From assembly GCF_017310505.1 (NCBI RefSeq), contig NZ_CP065957.1, positions 682,001 through 746,000 on the forward strand: a stretch of 64,000 bases of DNA. Direction: 5' to 3'. This stretch comes from Methylacidiphilum caldifontis. Its GTDB lineage: Bacteria > Verrucomicrobiota > Verrucomicrobiia > Methylacidiphilales > Methylacidiphilaceae. The notes beneath the pieces were generated by a model. The model was not told the DNA's origin. It saw only the letters and a list, made by a program, of their open reading frames with translations, and made no database searches. Below, piece by piece: positions 17,664 to 27,250 of this stretch (the stretch's first letter is position 1; each line of letters begins with the position of its first letter). A program made the position numbers and the translations under genes.

Positions 17664-18515
17664 TTATTTTTTCTTCTTTTTCTTCGGTCTTCTTTCAATA
17701 ATAAACCTTGTCGTGGTTTTACGTTTTTGCCTTGTCTTTTTCCCTTTAGCAGGTTTACCCCATGGGGACTCCAACTGCTGCCAGCCTCCTCCCCCCTTGC
17801 TTTTTCCTTGACCTCCTCCATTAGGATGATCAACAGGGTTCATAGCCACCCCCCTTACCCTAGGTCTCCAGCCAAGCCAGCGCGTTCTACCTGCCTTACC
17901 CAAGGATTGATTGAAATGATCAGGATTGCTGACCTGTCCAATCGTCGCATAACATTCAGACAAAACTTTTCTCACTTCTCCAGAAGGCAGTTTGATTATC
18001 GCATATTCCTTGTCTAATCCCATCATTCGTGCACTACTTCCCGCTGAACGTACAAGCTGGCCACCTTTGCCCGGGACAAGCTCAATGTTATAGATAGGAA
18101 GTCCAGAAGGGATTCTTTTTAGAGGCAAAGAGTTGCCCACTTCCGGAGGAGCATCAGGACCACTAATGATCCGGCTACCTACTTTAAGCTCTTGGGGAGC
18201 AATAATATATCTTTTTTCTTGGTCATCATATTTAATCAAGGCGATCCGTGCCGTCCGCATGGGATCATATTCAATGGCTTCGACTGTTCCATAAACCCCT
18301 TTCTTGTCCCTTTTAAAATCGATAATCCTGTATCTTTGTTTATGTCCACCCCCTCTATGGCGTGCTGTTACCCTGCCGTAGTTGTTGCGGCCTCCTTTCT
18401 TTTTATAGGGTTCAGTCAGTTCCCACTCGGGCTCTGTTTTTGTAATATCCGAGAAATCATCCAGCGCCATGAAGCGTTGAACGGGTGTCAATGGTCTAAA
18501 ATTTTTGATTCCCAT
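17664..18515 (-). CDS. rplB: 50S ribosomal protein L2
   Basis: L2 supports the peptidyl-transferase centre and subunit joining. It is 283 residues long. The N-terminal RNA-binding region ([20 protein letters not shown]) and the C-terminal region ([20 protein letters not shown]) are present. In the catalytic-site loop, His220 (equivalent to the functionally important His of DHPH) is kept but the second His is Asn222. The protein ends in a run of lysines after FIIERRP, longer than in most L2 proteins. Confidence 0.98.
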   Translation of the reverse strand: MGIKNFRPLTPVQRFMALDDFSDITKTEPEWELTEPYKKKGGRNNYGRVTARHRGGGHKQRYRIIDFKRDKKGVYGTVEAIEYDPMRTARIALIKYDDQEKRYIIAPQELKVGSRIISGPDAPPEVGNSLPLKRIPSGLPIYNIELVPGKGGQLVRSAGSSARMMGLDKEYAIIKLPSGEVRKVLSECYATIGQVSNPDHFNQSLGKAGRTRWLGWRPRVRGVAMNPVDHPNGGGQGKSKGGGGWQQLESPWGKPAKGKKTRQKRKTTTRFIIERRPKKKKKK

Positions 18516-18539
18516 ACGCTTTCCTTAATTCGACAAGGT

Positions 18540-18824
18540 TCAAACCGTTATATCAATTTTCTCACCAGGGGCTAATTGAACAATCGCCCTTTTTGTTCGT
18601 GGAGTCTTGCCAGGACGGCCTAACCTGCTCCACTTCTTTTTGGGTTGTACATTAAATAAATTAACCTTCAGGACCTTTTTCCCAAAAGCTTTTTCGACCG
18701 CTTTCTTGACATCTATTTTTGTAGCCTTCGGGTCCACATCAAAAATGTATTGATTCTGTTCTCTTAGCATCGTCGCTTTTTCCGTAATGCGCGCACTCCG
18801 TAGGATCGAAAAAAGATCGGTCAT
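18540..18824 (-). CDS. rplW: 50S ribosomal protein L23
   Basis: An exit-tunnel protein and docking site for trigger factor and SRP. The 94-residue sequence has RITEKATMLREQNQYIFDVD with KATKIDVKKAVEKAFGKKVL and the loop RLGRPGKTPRTKRAIVQLAP. The start overlaps the rplD stop by four bases. Confidence 0.97.
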   Translation of the reverse strand: MTDLFSILRSARITEKATMLREQNQYIFDVDPKATKIDVKKAVEKAFGKKVLKVNLFNVQPKKKWSRLGRPGKTPRTKRAIVQLAPGEKIDITV

Positions 18825-19477
18825 CGCACAGCCTCCCCTTCATCATTTTGGGTGTTTTTGCTAATCAATTTTTTTGCCCTTTCAACAAACACATCCAAGG
18901 CTTCTTTTTCTATATAAACTTTCTTATAACTTAATAAGTCCAGGGCATTAACATCTTGTGCCCTTACGATAGCCAGATGAGGAATATTCCTTCCCGATAA
19001 AAGCACATTCCTATGCGGCAATTTCAAAACAAGCAAGCAACTTTCTCTACCATCCCATCCTTCCAGGAGCGAGAATATTTTTTTGGTCTTAATTTCATCC
19101 AACTCTACTTTATCCAAGCAGTAGAGCTCTTCGCTGGTTATCTTCGCAGCAAAAGCTTTAAGAAAAGCGAGGTTTTTGACCTTTTTAGGCAACTTTTTTG
19201 AAAAATCCCTTGGTTGGGGACCAAAAACCACTCCTCCCCCAACCCACAGCGGTGAAGAAACATAACCGGCCCGGGCTCTGCCTGTTCCTTTTTGTCTCCA
19301 CGGCTTTTTGCCTGAAGCCTTGACCGTTGCTTTGGTTTTCGTTGCCCGTGTCCCACTTCTTAAATTAGCAAGATATCCACTGAGAGCATCGTGCAAAACC
19401 TGATCTCTCTCCCCTACTTCAGGAAGTACAAATCCATAAGCTTTCGCTTTTTCTAAAGTCATCAATTCCATAACCAA
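18821..19477 (-). CDS. rplD: 50S ribosomal protein L4
   Basis: The tunnel-lining loop is intact (RSGTRATKTKATVKASGKKP followed by WRQKGTGRARAGYVSSPLWV and GGGVVFGPQPRDFSKKLPKK). The 218-residue length is normal. In some bacteria L4 represses its own operon, but no leader structure for that was identified here. An ATG three codons downstream is also possible as start. Confidence 0.97.
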   Translation of the reverse strand: MVMELMTLEKAKAYGFVLPEVGERDQVLHDALSGYLANLRSGTRATKTKATVKASGKKPWRQKGTGRARAGYVSSPLWVGGGVVFGPQPRDFSKKLPKKVKNLAFLKAFAAKITSEELYCLDKVELDEIKTKKIFSLLEGWDGRESCLLVLKLPHRNVLLSGRNIPHLAIVRAQDVNALDLLSYKKVYIEKEALDVFVERAKKLISKNTQNDEGEAVR

Positions 19478-19508
19478 CCTTTAGTTAAGAGGGTACAATC
19501 CATGTTGC

Positions 19509-20156
19509 TTAAACAGTCGTCGCTTTGATCGCTTTTCTTACAACGACCATATCCCCTTTGGCTCCAGGAACACTGCCCCTCACCAGTAAAACGTTGTCTT
19601 CGGGTATGATTTTAAACAGATCTAGATTTTGTATCGTCACTTTTTTTCTTCCCATATGTCCAGGCATCCCTTGATTTTTAAACACTCTGCCCGGAAACGA
19701 TCTTTCTCCTATAGCTCCATTTCTTCGATGGGTTTTCGATCCATGAGAAGCGGGCTGTCCTCCAAATCCATGTTTCTTGATCACCCCTTGAAAACCTTTT
19801 CCCTTAGTTATCCCTATTACATCAACCTTTTCCCCTTCTTTAAAATGTCCTACATCTAGGCTTTGGCCAGAAGTCCAACTCTGATCGGTATTGAACACGA
19901 ACTCTTTCAGATGTCTTCTTGGACTTATCCCATTCTTTTTGTAATGACCCAGTAGAGGCTTGCTGAGTTTGCTTTCCTTTACTTCTTCATAGCCTATCTG
20001 TAGCCGCACTCCTTTGCCCTCGGCTTCTTTTTTACACTGAACCACGACATTCGACTCAGCTACCAACACGGTCAAGGGGTGTAGTGTCCCTTTCTCATCA
20101 AAGAGCTGGGTCATGCCCACTTTTCTTGCCATTATCCCAAAACCCTTCACACTCAT
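19509..20156 (-). CDS. rplC: 50S ribosomal protein L3
   Basis: Signatures are IMARKVGMTQLFDEKG at the N-terminus and the central loop FGGQPASHGSKTHRRNGAIG followed by FPGRVFKNQGMPGHMG, which approaches the peptidyl-transferase centre. It is 215 residues long. It lies between rpsJ and rplD. Confidence 0.98.
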   Translation of the reverse strand: MSVKGFGIMARKVGMTQLFDEKGTLHPLTVLVAESNVVVQCKKEAEGKGVRLQIGYEEVKESKLSKPLLGHYKKNGISPRRHLKEFVFNTDQSWTSGQSLDVGHFKEGEKVDVIGITKGKGFQGVIKKHGFGGQPASHGSKTHRRNGAIGERSFPGRVFKNQGMPGHMGRKKVTIQNLDLFKIIPEDNVLLVRGSVPGAKGDMVVVRKAIKATTV

Positions 20157-20210
20157 AATATTGCCTTCCGTTTCTTAACCTCATCACACCAGTTTGAGTT
20201 CTTAGCCAAA

Positions 20211-20516
20211 TTAAATCCGAATACTAATATCTACTCCTGCAGGTAAATTTAATTTTTTTAATTCATCTACCGTTTTAGAGGTCGGCTCTTTTATATCGAT
20301 TAGTCTTTTATGAGTCCTAATCTCAAAGAGATCCATGCTCTTTTTGTCGACATGAGGAGATCGGTTAACCGCATAACGCTCTATTTTCGTAGGCAAAGGG
20401 ATCGGACCTGATACAGCAGACCCCGTCCTTCGAGCTGTTTCGGCAATCTCGGAAGCAGCCCGGTCAAGAAGACGATAATCGAAAGATTTTAACCGAATTC
20501 TAATTTTATTAGCCAC
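20211..20516 (-). CDS. rpsJ: 30S ribosomal protein S10
   Basis: [20 protein letters not shown], then [20 protein letters not shown] and [16 protein letters not shown] identify S10 (NusE), which also acts in transcription antitermination. It has 101 residues. It starts 20 bp after the fusA stop, so the S10 group is fused to the str group without an intervening tuf gene. Confidence 0.98.
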   Translation of the reverse strand: MANKIRIRLKSFDYRLLDRAASEIAETARRTGSAVSGPIPLPTKIERYAVNRSPHVDKKSMDLFEIRTHKRLIDIKEPTSKTVDELKKLNLPAGVDISIRI

Positions 20517-20536
20517 CGTTGTTCCCTCCCTTCTTT

Positions 20537-22708
20537 TTATTTTTTCTTCTGATCTAAAAGTGCGTTATAGATATGAGTGGGCACTTCTTCGAAATGAGAG
20601 GGCTCCATCGAATAAGCCGCTCGTCCTTTAGACATGGAGCGAATGTCATTCACATAACCAAACATTTCAGCCAAAGGAACCTCAGCACTGATAATGGAAG
20701 TATTTCCCTTTGTTTCGACATTGAGAATTTTGCCTCTTCGCCTGGTCAAATCCCCAAGGATGTCTCCTTGAAATTCGGTAGGGGTGGACACTTCTACCTT
20801 CATAATGGGCTCAAGCAAGTAACAATCAGCCTTTTTCAATGCGTCCTTGACTGCAAAAATAGCCGCCATTTTAAAGGCTAGTTCACTGGAGTCCACCTCG
20901 TGATAGCTTCCATCGATAATGGTAATTTTGACATCTGTAACAGGGCTTCCATAAAGTATGCCTGAACTTAATGCTTCCTGTACTCCTTTAAAACAAGCTG
21001 GAATGTACTCTTTAGGGATCGTCCCTCCCACAATTTTACTTTCCCAGTCTGTTCCTTTACCTCGTTCAAGAGGAACCATTTCCAAAATCACATGTCCATA
21101 TTGGCCCCGGCCACCCGTCTGCTTGATCAATTTCCCTTCTCCCACAGCTGCTCTTCTAATTGTCTCTCGATAAGAAATCTGTGGAGCACCCGCGTTGACA
21201 TTTACCCCAAACTCTCTTCTTAGTCGGTCGGTAATAATGTCTAGGTGAAGTTCTCCCATCCCTGAAATAATAGTCTGGCCTGTTTCGGTATCCGTATGGA
21301 CCCTAAAGGTTGGATCTTCTTCCATGAGCCGTTGTAGAGAATGAGAAAGCTTTTCTCTATCAGACTGTGCCTTAGGTTCAACAGCCATGGATATGACCGG
21401 TTCAGGGAAAACCGGGGGTTCTAATGAAACCTCAAAACCTTCTTCAACTAGAGTATCTCCTGTAGCCACATCTTTAATACCCACCAGAGCTGCAATGTCC
21501 CCTGAATAGACCGCTTCTATATCTTTTCTCTCGTTGGCTTGGATTTGAACAATCCGACTTACCCGCTCCTTCTTTCCTGTCCTTACATTATATACGCTAT
21601 CCCCCTTTCTCAACACACCTGAGTAGACTCTAAAAAAGACCAACTTCCCCACGTAAGGATCAGACCATATTTTAAAAACGAGAGCACAGAACTTAGCCTG
21701 ATCATTGGAGACAACCTCGATAGTTTCTTGCGTATAAGGATTATGTCCTTTTGCCGGTTCAATATCCAGAGGATTAGGCAGATAATCGATGACCGCATCA
21801 ATTAAAGACTGCACCCCTTTGTTCCTGAAAGCCGATCCCCCCACAACAGGGACAAACTCATTTTTGACCACCAATCTGCGTATAGCTTGCTTTATCTGAA
21901 CGGGAGTAGGCTCCTTTTCTTCCAAGAAAAGCTCTGCCATCTGTTCATCGCGATCGGCAAGAGCCGCAATGAGCTGGGCTTTTGCCTTGAGTGCAAGCTC
22001 CTTGTGCTCCTCTGGAATATCTGTAACGACATAGGTTGATCCAAGTTTATCGTTATCCGTATAGATGATCGCTTTTTGGCAGATCACATCGATCTGACCA
22101 CGCAGCTGGTCTTCATTGCCTAAAGGCAGAAGTACCGGCCAAGCATAACCATCCAGTTTGGTCCGGATTTCCTCGACAACCCTGTCAAAACCTGATCCTA
22201 TGCGATCCATCTTGTTAACGAAAGCGATCCGAGGAACCTTGTAGCGATTGGCTTGTCTCCATACCGTTTCAGATTGGGGTTGAACACCGGCCACACCACA
22301 AAACACCACAATCACTCCATCGAGAACTCGCAGAGACCTTTCTACTTCAGCTGTAAAATCCACATGGCCAGGAGTATCGATGATATTGATTCTGAACTTT
22401 TCCCCTTCAAACAATTTCACTAAACCCGGTTCTTTTTTTTCCAACCAAAAACAGGAGATAGCCGCAGCCGTAATCGTAATGCCTCTTTCTCTTTCTTGCT
22501 CCATCCAATCGGTCACCGTTGTCCCTTCATGGACTTCGCCCATTTTATGGATCATCCCTGTATAGAAAAGGATTCTTTCGGTAAGAGTGGTCTTGCCCGC
22601 ATCAATGTGAGCGGCAATACCAATGTTTCTTGTCCTTTCCAGGGGAAAAGGCCGATGTGGTGAATTCATCAGTTGGCTCTTAACTGTCTGAGATAAATCG
22701 CTACTCAT
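20537..22708 (-). CDS. fusA: elongation factor G
   Basis: Translocase GTPase of 723 residues. The P-loop AHIDAGKTT (33-41), switch [10 protein letters not shown], and NKMD are all present in the N-terminal G domain, which carries the EF-G-specific G' insertion. Domains II-V follow, with [20 protein letters not shown] and the C-terminal [20 protein letters not shown]. The N-terminus has about 20 extra residues before [12 protein letters not shown]. It lies between rpsG and rpsJ, and tuf is not adjacent. Confidence 0.98.
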   Translation of the reverse strand: MSSDLSQTVKSQLMNSPHRPFPLERTRNIGIAAHIDAGKTTLTERILFYTGMIHKMGEVHEGTTVTDWMEQERERGITITAAAISCFWLEKKEPGLVKLFEGEKFRINIIDTPGHVDFTAEVERSLRVLDGVIVVFCGVAGVQPQSETVWRQANRYKVPRIAFVNKMDRIGSGFDRVVEEIRTKLDGYAWPVLLPLGNEDQLRGQIDVICQKAIIYTDNDKLGSTYVVTDIPEEHKELALKAKAQLIAALADRDEQMAELFLEEKEPTPVQIKQAIRRLVVKNEFVPVVGGSAFRNKGVQSLIDAVIDYLPNPLDIEPAKGHNPYTQETIEVVSNDQAKFCALVFKIWSDPYVGKLVFFRVYSGVLRKGDSVYNVRTGKKERVSRIVQIQANERKDIEAVYSGDIAALVGIKDVATGDTLVEEGFEVSLEPPVFPEPVISMAVEPKAQSDREKLSHSLQRLMEEDPTFRVHTDTETGQTIISGMGELHLDIITDRLRREFGVNVNAGAPQISYRETIRRAAVGEGKLIKQTGGRGQYGHVILEMVPLERGKGTDWESKIVGGTIPKEYIPACFKGVQEALSSGILYGSPVTDVKITIIDGSYHEVDSSELAFKMAAIFAVKDALKKADCYLLEPIMKVEVSTPTEFQGDILGDLTRRRGKILNVETKGNTSIISAEVPLAEMFGYVNDIRSMSKGRAAYSMEPSHFEEVPTHIYNALLDQKKK

Positions 22709-22778
22709 AACCCATCCTTAAATTTAAATCTCTTTAGCTTCCTTAAACATACGATCTATGCATAAAATACTACAGTTT

Positions 22779-23249
22779 TTAGAATCGAAGATGAGCAAAA
22801 GCCCTGTTAGCCTGTGCCATTTTATGGACTTCATCGCGCTTTTTAATTGAGTTGCCCGTCCCATTAGAGGCATCCATAAGTTCCAAACTCAGCGACTTAG
22901 CCATCGGAACCCCCTTTCTTGAGTTGGCATAATGTACTATCCAGCGCAAGGCCAGTGAAACCTGCCGATGCGGATTAACCTCAACAGGAACCTGATAGGT
23001 TGCTCCTCCCACCCTTCTCGATTTGACTTCAAGCTTAGGTTTCACGTTATCGACCGCTTTTCTAACAATTTCAACAGGATCCCCTTCTTTATTATCTTGA
23101 TTCAAATCCTCGATAGCCTCATAAACTATTCTTCTTGCCACACTTTTCTTTCCTTTCCTCATTACCGTATTGACAAGTCTTGTAATGAGCTCGGAACCAT
23201 ATTTTGGATCAGGCTCAAGCTCCCTTCTTTCAGCTCTTCTTCTTCTCAT
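22779..23249 (-). CDS. rpsG: 30S ribosomal protein S7
   Basis: The assembly-initiating 30S head protein, 156 residues. Signatures are DPKYGSELITRLVNTVMRKG with KKSVARRIVYEA, and RVGGATYQVPVEVNPHRQVS followed by LALRWIV. A gap of 222 bp separates it from rpsL, which is unusually large for this pair and contains a candidate promoter. Confidence 0.98.
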   Translation of the reverse strand: MRRRRAERRELEPDPKYGSELITRLVNTVMRKGKKSVARRIVYEAIEDLNQDNKEGDPVEIVRKAVDNVKPKLEVKSRRVGGATYQVPVEVNPHRQVSLALRWIVHYANSRKGVPMAKSLSLELMDASNGTGNSIKKRDEVHKMAQANRAFAHLRF

Positions 23250-23471
23250 ATCGACTCTTACTACTTTCCAATAGGCTTCTTTAAAATAAAAATTTCCTTT
23301 AAAACCAGTCCGTTAAATAAGCAAAGGGATTTTAAACTTCGTCTCCCCGTGTTACATTGGCTGCTCTTTGCGGTATTTTCTATAGCCCCATCAATATCAA
23401 AATCTCAAATATACATATCTGTTTTTTTTACAGATGCAAATACCTTAATTCCTACACTGGATAAAAATATC
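23250..23471 (-). other. long rpsL-rpsG intergenic region
   Basis: No gene fits here. On the minus strand it contains a perfect 6-bp inverted repeat (ATCTGT, seven A residues, ACAGAT at 23417-23435) and, just downstream, a possible sigma-70 promoter. It may separate rpsL expression from the rest of the cluster. Confidence 0.4.
23379..23408 (-). promoter_or_regulatory. candidate promoter for rpsG onward
   Basis: On the minus strand TTGAGA and TATAGA are separated by 18 bases, a fair match to -35 and -10 consensus. It lies about 130 bases before the rpsG start. In such AT-rich DNA chance matches are common. Confidence 0.3.
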
Positions 23472-23897
23472 TCATTTTGCCTTGGCTTGAGGCTTTGCTC
23501 CCGTTTTTGGCCTTTTTACTCCATATTTACTTCGAGAAACGTTCCGGTTAAGCTTATTGGTATTGCTTGGACCAACCGCTCCCGCGGCATCAAGCGTCCC
23601 CCGGATGATATGGTAACGGACACCCGGCAAATCTTTTACTCTTCCTCCCCTCACAAGAACAATAGAATGCTCCTGGAGATTATGGCCTTCTCCAGGGATA
23701 TAGGCGATCACTTCCTTTCCATTCGTAAGCCTTACTTTTGCAACCTTTCTTAAAGCCGAATTAGGCTTTTTGGGAGTTCTGGTCATTACCTGGACACAAA
23801 CTCCTCTTCTTTGAGGGCAACTATCCAAAGCAGGGGCTTTGGTCTTTCTTTTTAACTTTTCCCTCCCTCTGCGTACAAGTTGATTGATCGTAGGCAT
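23472..23897 (-). CDS. rpsL: 30S ribosomal protein S12
   Basis: S12 monitors codon-anticodon pairing in the decoding centre. [20 protein letters not shown], the loop [20 protein letters not shown] and [20 protein letters not shown] are canonical, and the lysines linked to streptomycin sensitivity are present. The protein is 141 residues, longer than the common 123-125. There is an insertion of about 7-8 residues ([14 protein letters not shown] region) before [11 protein letters not shown], and a [10 protein letters not shown] tail. It is the first gene of the cluster. Confidence 0.98.
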   Translation of the reverse strand: MPTINQLVRRGREKLKRKTKAPALDSCPQRRGVCVQVMTRTPKKPNSALRKVAKVRLTNGKEVIAYIPGEGHNLQEHSIVLVRGGRVKDLPGVRYHIIRGTLDAAGAVGPSNTNKLNRNVSRSKYGVKRPKTGAKPQAKAK

Positions 23898-24195
23898 AAT
23901 CTCACACCATGCTTTACGTTAAAAACCCCTTTAACTTTTTACAATTGTTACTTTTAACTTATCCAACTCTCACTTAGAGCTCCCTACTGCCTTCGTAGAA
24001 AACGAACACAGCCTCTACTCTAGACAAAGACAAAACTCTGTTTAGTTGAGAACTAATAAAAATGGGAAAATTGAAAGAAAAATCAAGTTTTTATTTAATA
24101 CTTTATTCTATTTATTGCCCATCATCCTTTCATAATCGGATAAATAATCCCTTAGAAAATCTGGGAACAAGCATAGAAAACATATATAAAAAAGA
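23898..24195. other. leader region of the ribosomal cluster
   Basis: About 300 bp between rpsL and the downstream end of the lipid-kinase gene, both on the minus strand. It must contain the main promoter of the cluster. AT-rich stretches are present, but I cannot single out one promoter with confidence and see no small gene. Confidence 0.4.
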
Positions 24196-25068
24196 TTAAG
24201 GAACAATGACTTTAAGTTTTTGAGGTTCACAAGAAAAGCTCACTGGAGTATGGCCATAAAAATCTCCGTCAAGTTCTACAGGAACCTCCTCTTTAGATTG
24301 AACAACAAAACTTCGCGATTGGAAACGAATGACTTCCCCCTCCGACTCCTCCTCGTCATAGAGACCACCCATAAAACTTCTTAACCAATATTTTATTAAT
24401 ACCGTAGAACTTACCCGGCTAAAGAGATAACCATCCAGAAGGCCATCGTCTAGACGTGCCTTGGGGAAAACAGCAAAAGGACCCCCATAATACCTGCCGT
24501 TGCCTATTAAAAGAAAAGACCCTGACAGCCGACTGCCTTCCTCTAATGTTATTTGAAGGGAAGGCTGAGTTTCTTTCAAAAGATAAGCTACGGTAAACAG
24601 ATAGCTAAGAGGCCCCAGGGTTTTCCTCACATTCCAATGAGTCAATTGCAGGACCTTTGCATCTAATCCTACTCCGGCAAGTTGTACAAAATGCTGGTCA
24701 TTGGCTTTCGGGAAATCAATAGCCCTTATATTTCCTTGAAGTATGGTTGCCCAGGCCTTTTCTATGCTTCTTGGCAGTCCCAGTTCCATGGCAAAGACAT
24801 TAATCGTCCCCAAGGGAATGACTCCAAGGATAACTTCCCTGCCGTTAAACCCATTTACGACTTCGTTAATCGTCCCATCTCCTCCCGCAGCCACTATCAG
24901 ATCATATCCCTGTTCGATAGCCCATTCGGTTTTTGCTTCGGCATCTCCTGGATATTGACTAACCTTGATCGGGACATCTCCCACAAGGGTATAAAGCTTC
25001 GAAAGCAGATGTTTAGCTTTTTCTCCCCGAGCTGCCGGATTGAAAATAATACAAATTTTATTCTGCAC
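24196..25068 (-). CDS. diacylglycerol/lipid kinase family protein (YegS/DgkB-like)
   Basis: 290 residues with the DAGK catalytic fold: IIFNPAARGEKAKHLLSKL at the N-terminus, the nucleotide-binding AAGGDGTINEVVNGF, LGVIPLGTINVFAMELGLPR, and the C-terminal beta-domain with NGRYYGGPFAVFPKARLDDG followed by LLDGYLF. Members phosphorylate diacylglycerol, sphingoid bases or related lipids at the inner membrane using ATP; the substrate here is not predictable. It is transcribed divergently from the AsmA-like gene, 36 bp away. Confidence 0.92.
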   Translation of the reverse strand: MQNKICIIFNPAARGEKAKHLLSKLYTLVGDVPIKVSQYPGDAEAKTEWAIEQGYDLIVAAGGDGTINEVVNGFNGREVILGVIPLGTINVFAMELGLPRSIEKAWATILQGNIRAIDFPKANDQHFVQLAGVGLDAKVLQLTHWNVRKTLGPLSYLFTVAYLLKETQPSLQITLEEGSRLSGSFLLIGNGRYYGGPFAVFPKARLDDGLLDGYLFSRVSSTVLIKYWLRSFMGGLYDEEESEGEVIRFQSRSFVVQSKEEVPVELDGDFYGHTPVSFSCEPQKLKVIVP

Positions 25069-25104
25069 TAGCCTTTACTCCAAATCCAAATAAACTTATA
25101 GGTT

Positions 25105-26460
25105 GTGCGCCTTATTGTTAAGCTTATTGAAGCTCTTTTATTGGTCATTACTACTCTTTTTTTGTTATATCTATGCTTTTTCTTCGTCTTGCAAAATATG
25201 GAAAAAAAGCAAGCTACAATCCACTTTATTCAGTCAGCTCTCACAGATCTCCTCGGCGTACCCGTTGATGTTGAAAAAATCCACTTTTCTTTTCCTCTAG
25301 GTATAAACCTAGAAAAATTAAAGGTTGAAAACTCACTTTCTAAAAGTTGCCCTTCTCTATTCGAGTGTAATTCTATTAAACTCAAAAGCCACATATCACC
25401 CTTTTTATATGGCCTCTATTTGAATGTTCTGCTCACAGAACCAAAGACATCCTTTGAACTCAACAGCGGTCGGCGGCTGCTCCTACCTTTAATTGAAGAA
25501 GGGAGCAATGGGGAAGAACTCCCTTCCCTATTTTCGGGTAAACTTGCCGCTTCCTTACCAATCCGAAAAATCTCTATCCAAAAGGGCATAATCAAGATTT
25601 TTTCTGCTCATCAACAGCCTCTTTTAATGATCGAAGGCATCGACGAAGAGGAAGAGCTAGATTTAAGGAATCAGAAAACATTGAGTAGAGGCCAGGCAAA
25701 ACGAGTTTTTTTCAATTCGACCCCCTTCCTTTACAACCTGAAATTTAAATATCTTTTTTCCTCAAAGGTATTTCAAAATTTCGATTTGGATTCACAACTT
25801 TCTGGTGGAAAATTGCATCTTGATCTCTACAATCAAGCAAACCAAAAAGATAAGAAAAAAACTTTAGGTTGGAAAATCTTCGCTTCTGGGTTAAAAGCCC
25901 AGGAAATATTCGAACTACTCGAAGCCCATGGTTACTCTTCCATTTCAGGTCTACTGCATTGCAATGCTGAAGGATCGATCCATGGTATGGGTCTTGATTC
26001 TTTTGAAGGCAAGGGGACGTTTGAAATAGAACGAGGAAAATTCGAAAACATGGCCCTGTTCGATAAACTGTCCAATTTGCTTAAAAATGCCTCCATGAAA
26101 ACTCCTGAATTTGATCAATGGAAAGGTTCTTTTATAATCAAAGAGGGCAAAATTTTATTCACGGATATGTCCCTTTCGTCCAATTCTTTTTCAATGGTGG
26201 GAAGCGGCTTAGTTAAATTTAATAGCTCCATGGAAATGGATTTAAAAATATTGCTCAACAAGCCCTTTTTTAAAGCTAACCTTCCTGAGTCGCTCTTAAG
26301 CAGAATCAAAATGCCCCAAAACTCGGTTTTTTCAGTTCCTGTAAAAATTTCTGGAACATTATCTAATCCTCAAGTCGCATTTATAGAAACCCATTCTATG
26401 CCCCAACTTTCTCCTAGTGGATCAACTTTACTTTCCCCACTTCCTATTCCTGCTAAATAA
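25105..26460 (+). CDS. AsmA-like membrane-anchored protein
   Basis: 451 residues. A single N-terminal hydrophobic anchor (about 8-31) is followed by a long, beta-rich periplasmic region. The start LLGVPVDVEKIHFSFPLGIN and the C-terminal part (GLLHCNAEGSIHGMGLDSFE, GKGTFEIERGKFENMALFDK, SFSMVGSGLVKFNSSMEMDL, VPVKISGTLSNPQVAF) are typical of AsmA/TamB-like proteins involved in lipid transport or envelope homeostasis. The start codon is GTG at 25105, needed to include the anchor; an ATG at 25198 would lose it. The rsmD gene follows 26 bp later. Confidence 0.75.
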   Translation: MRLIVKLIEALLLVITTLFLLYLCFFFVLQNMEKKQATIHFIQSALTDLLGVPVDVEKIHFSFPLGINLEKLKVENSLSKSCPSLFECNSIKLKSHISPFLYGLYLNVLLTEPKTSFELNSGRRLLLPLIEEGSNGEELPSLFSGKLAASLPIRKISIQKGIIKIFSAHQQPLLMIEGIDEEEELDLRNQKTLSRGQAKRVFFNSTPFLYNLKFKYLFSSKVFQNFDLDSQLSGGKLHLDLYNQANQKDKKKTLGWKIFASGLKAQEIFELLEAHGYSSISGLLHCNAEGSIHGMGLDSFEGKGTFEIERGKFENMALFDKLSNLLKNASMKTPEFDQWKGSFIIKEGKILFTDMSLSSNSFSMVGSGLVKFNSSMEMDLKILLNKPFFKANLPESLLSRIKMPQNSVFSVPVKISGTLSNPQVAFIETHSMPQLSPSGSTLLSPLPIPAK

Positions 26461-26486
26461 TTTGAAATCAACTTTTCTTTTTAACC

Positions 26487-27041
26487 ATGTCGCTAAGAAT
26501 TACGGGGGGTATCGCCAAGGGAATAATACTTAAAGTACCCCAAAAAACCCCGGTTAGACCCGCACTGTCCAAAATAAGATCGGCCATTTTTTCTTCCCTT
26601 GGAGATTGGATAGAAGGAAAAAAAGTGATCGATCTTTATGCAGGCTCTGGAGCCCTAGGCATCGAAGCCCTAAGCAGGGGAGCCTTATGCTGCACATTCG
26701 TGGATAAATCAAGAGAATGCTGTGAATGTATCAAAAACAACCTTAAAAAAACCCATCTTGAAGGAAAAGTCATTTTAGCTGATGTTTACAAGTTTTTAAA
26801 ATCGGATACTGAACAATATGATCTCGTCTTTGCTTCTCCCCCCTATTTTAAAGAACCAAAACTATTAGATGATCCCCTTTTTTCTTTTGTTTATCCCCGG
26901 CTCAATCCCGAAGGCACTTTCATTTATGAGTTCTTTTCCAAAAACATCGTAAAACTTGCCGATCAGTGGTTATTGAGCTGGGAAAAATCCGTGGGAGAAA
27001 CCAAAGTCTGGATGCTTAAGCCCAAATGTTTATCCCCTTAA
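26487..27041 (+). CDS. rsmD: 16S rRNA (guanine966-N2)-methyltransferase
   Basis: 184 residues. The substrate-recognition start RITGGIAKGIILKVPQ..VRPALSKIRSAIFSSL, SAM-binding motif I DLYAGSGALGIEALSRGA (49-66) and the catalytic motif are visible. The catalytic tetrapeptide is SPPY (117-120) where DPPY is usual; S/N variants occur in N2-guanine methyltransferases. It modifies G966 of 16S rRNA during 30S assembly. The stop codon is immediately followed by the right end of an IS605-type element, which left the gene intact. Confidence 0.92.
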   Translation: MSLRITGGIAKGIILKVPQKTPVRPALSKIRSAIFSSLGDWIEGKKVIDLYAGSGALGIEALSRGALCCTFVDKSRECCECIKNNLKKTHLEGKVILADVYKFLKSDTEQYDLVFASPPYFKEPKLLDDPLFSFVYPRLNPEGTFIYEFFSKNIVKLADQWLLSWEKSVGETKVWMLKPKCLSP

Positions 27042-27042
27042 A

Positions 27043-27250
27043 TTGACATCCTCCCCGGCCTGAAGGCCGGAGATTCCTACGGCGCTCAGGGGTGGCATGG
27101 CGCCTCTCCTGGGTCGCTTCGGTGGGTTCCTGCTTCCGACCGCCAGCGCGGTTCGATCCACAGGCCATCCGGGCTGACGGCTTGCGCCATCCCGCTGCAA
27201 GCGTGCAGCGTGCCCTGCCCTTCGTCCCGCAACATTTGCATCCCACAAGA
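27043..27250 (-). ncRNA. predicted omega-RNA (reRNA) at the tnpB right end
   Basis: In IS605-family elements the 3' part of tnpB and the adjoining right end encode the guide RNA of TnpB. Here the right-end hairpin (27056-27072) and the terminal TCAA are present, so the same layout is expected, with the guide running into flanking DNA, that is into the antisense of the rsmD 3' end. The upstream boundary is a guess. Confidence 0.4.

Noticed and set aside
20517-20536. Missing tuf due to sequence gap
   Set aside because: fusA and rpsJ are continuous with no break, so the gene is absent at this place rather than lost in assembly.
22968-23753. 261-residue plus-strand frame across rpsG and rpsL
   Set aside because: Shadow of two strongly conserved ribosomal-protein genes.
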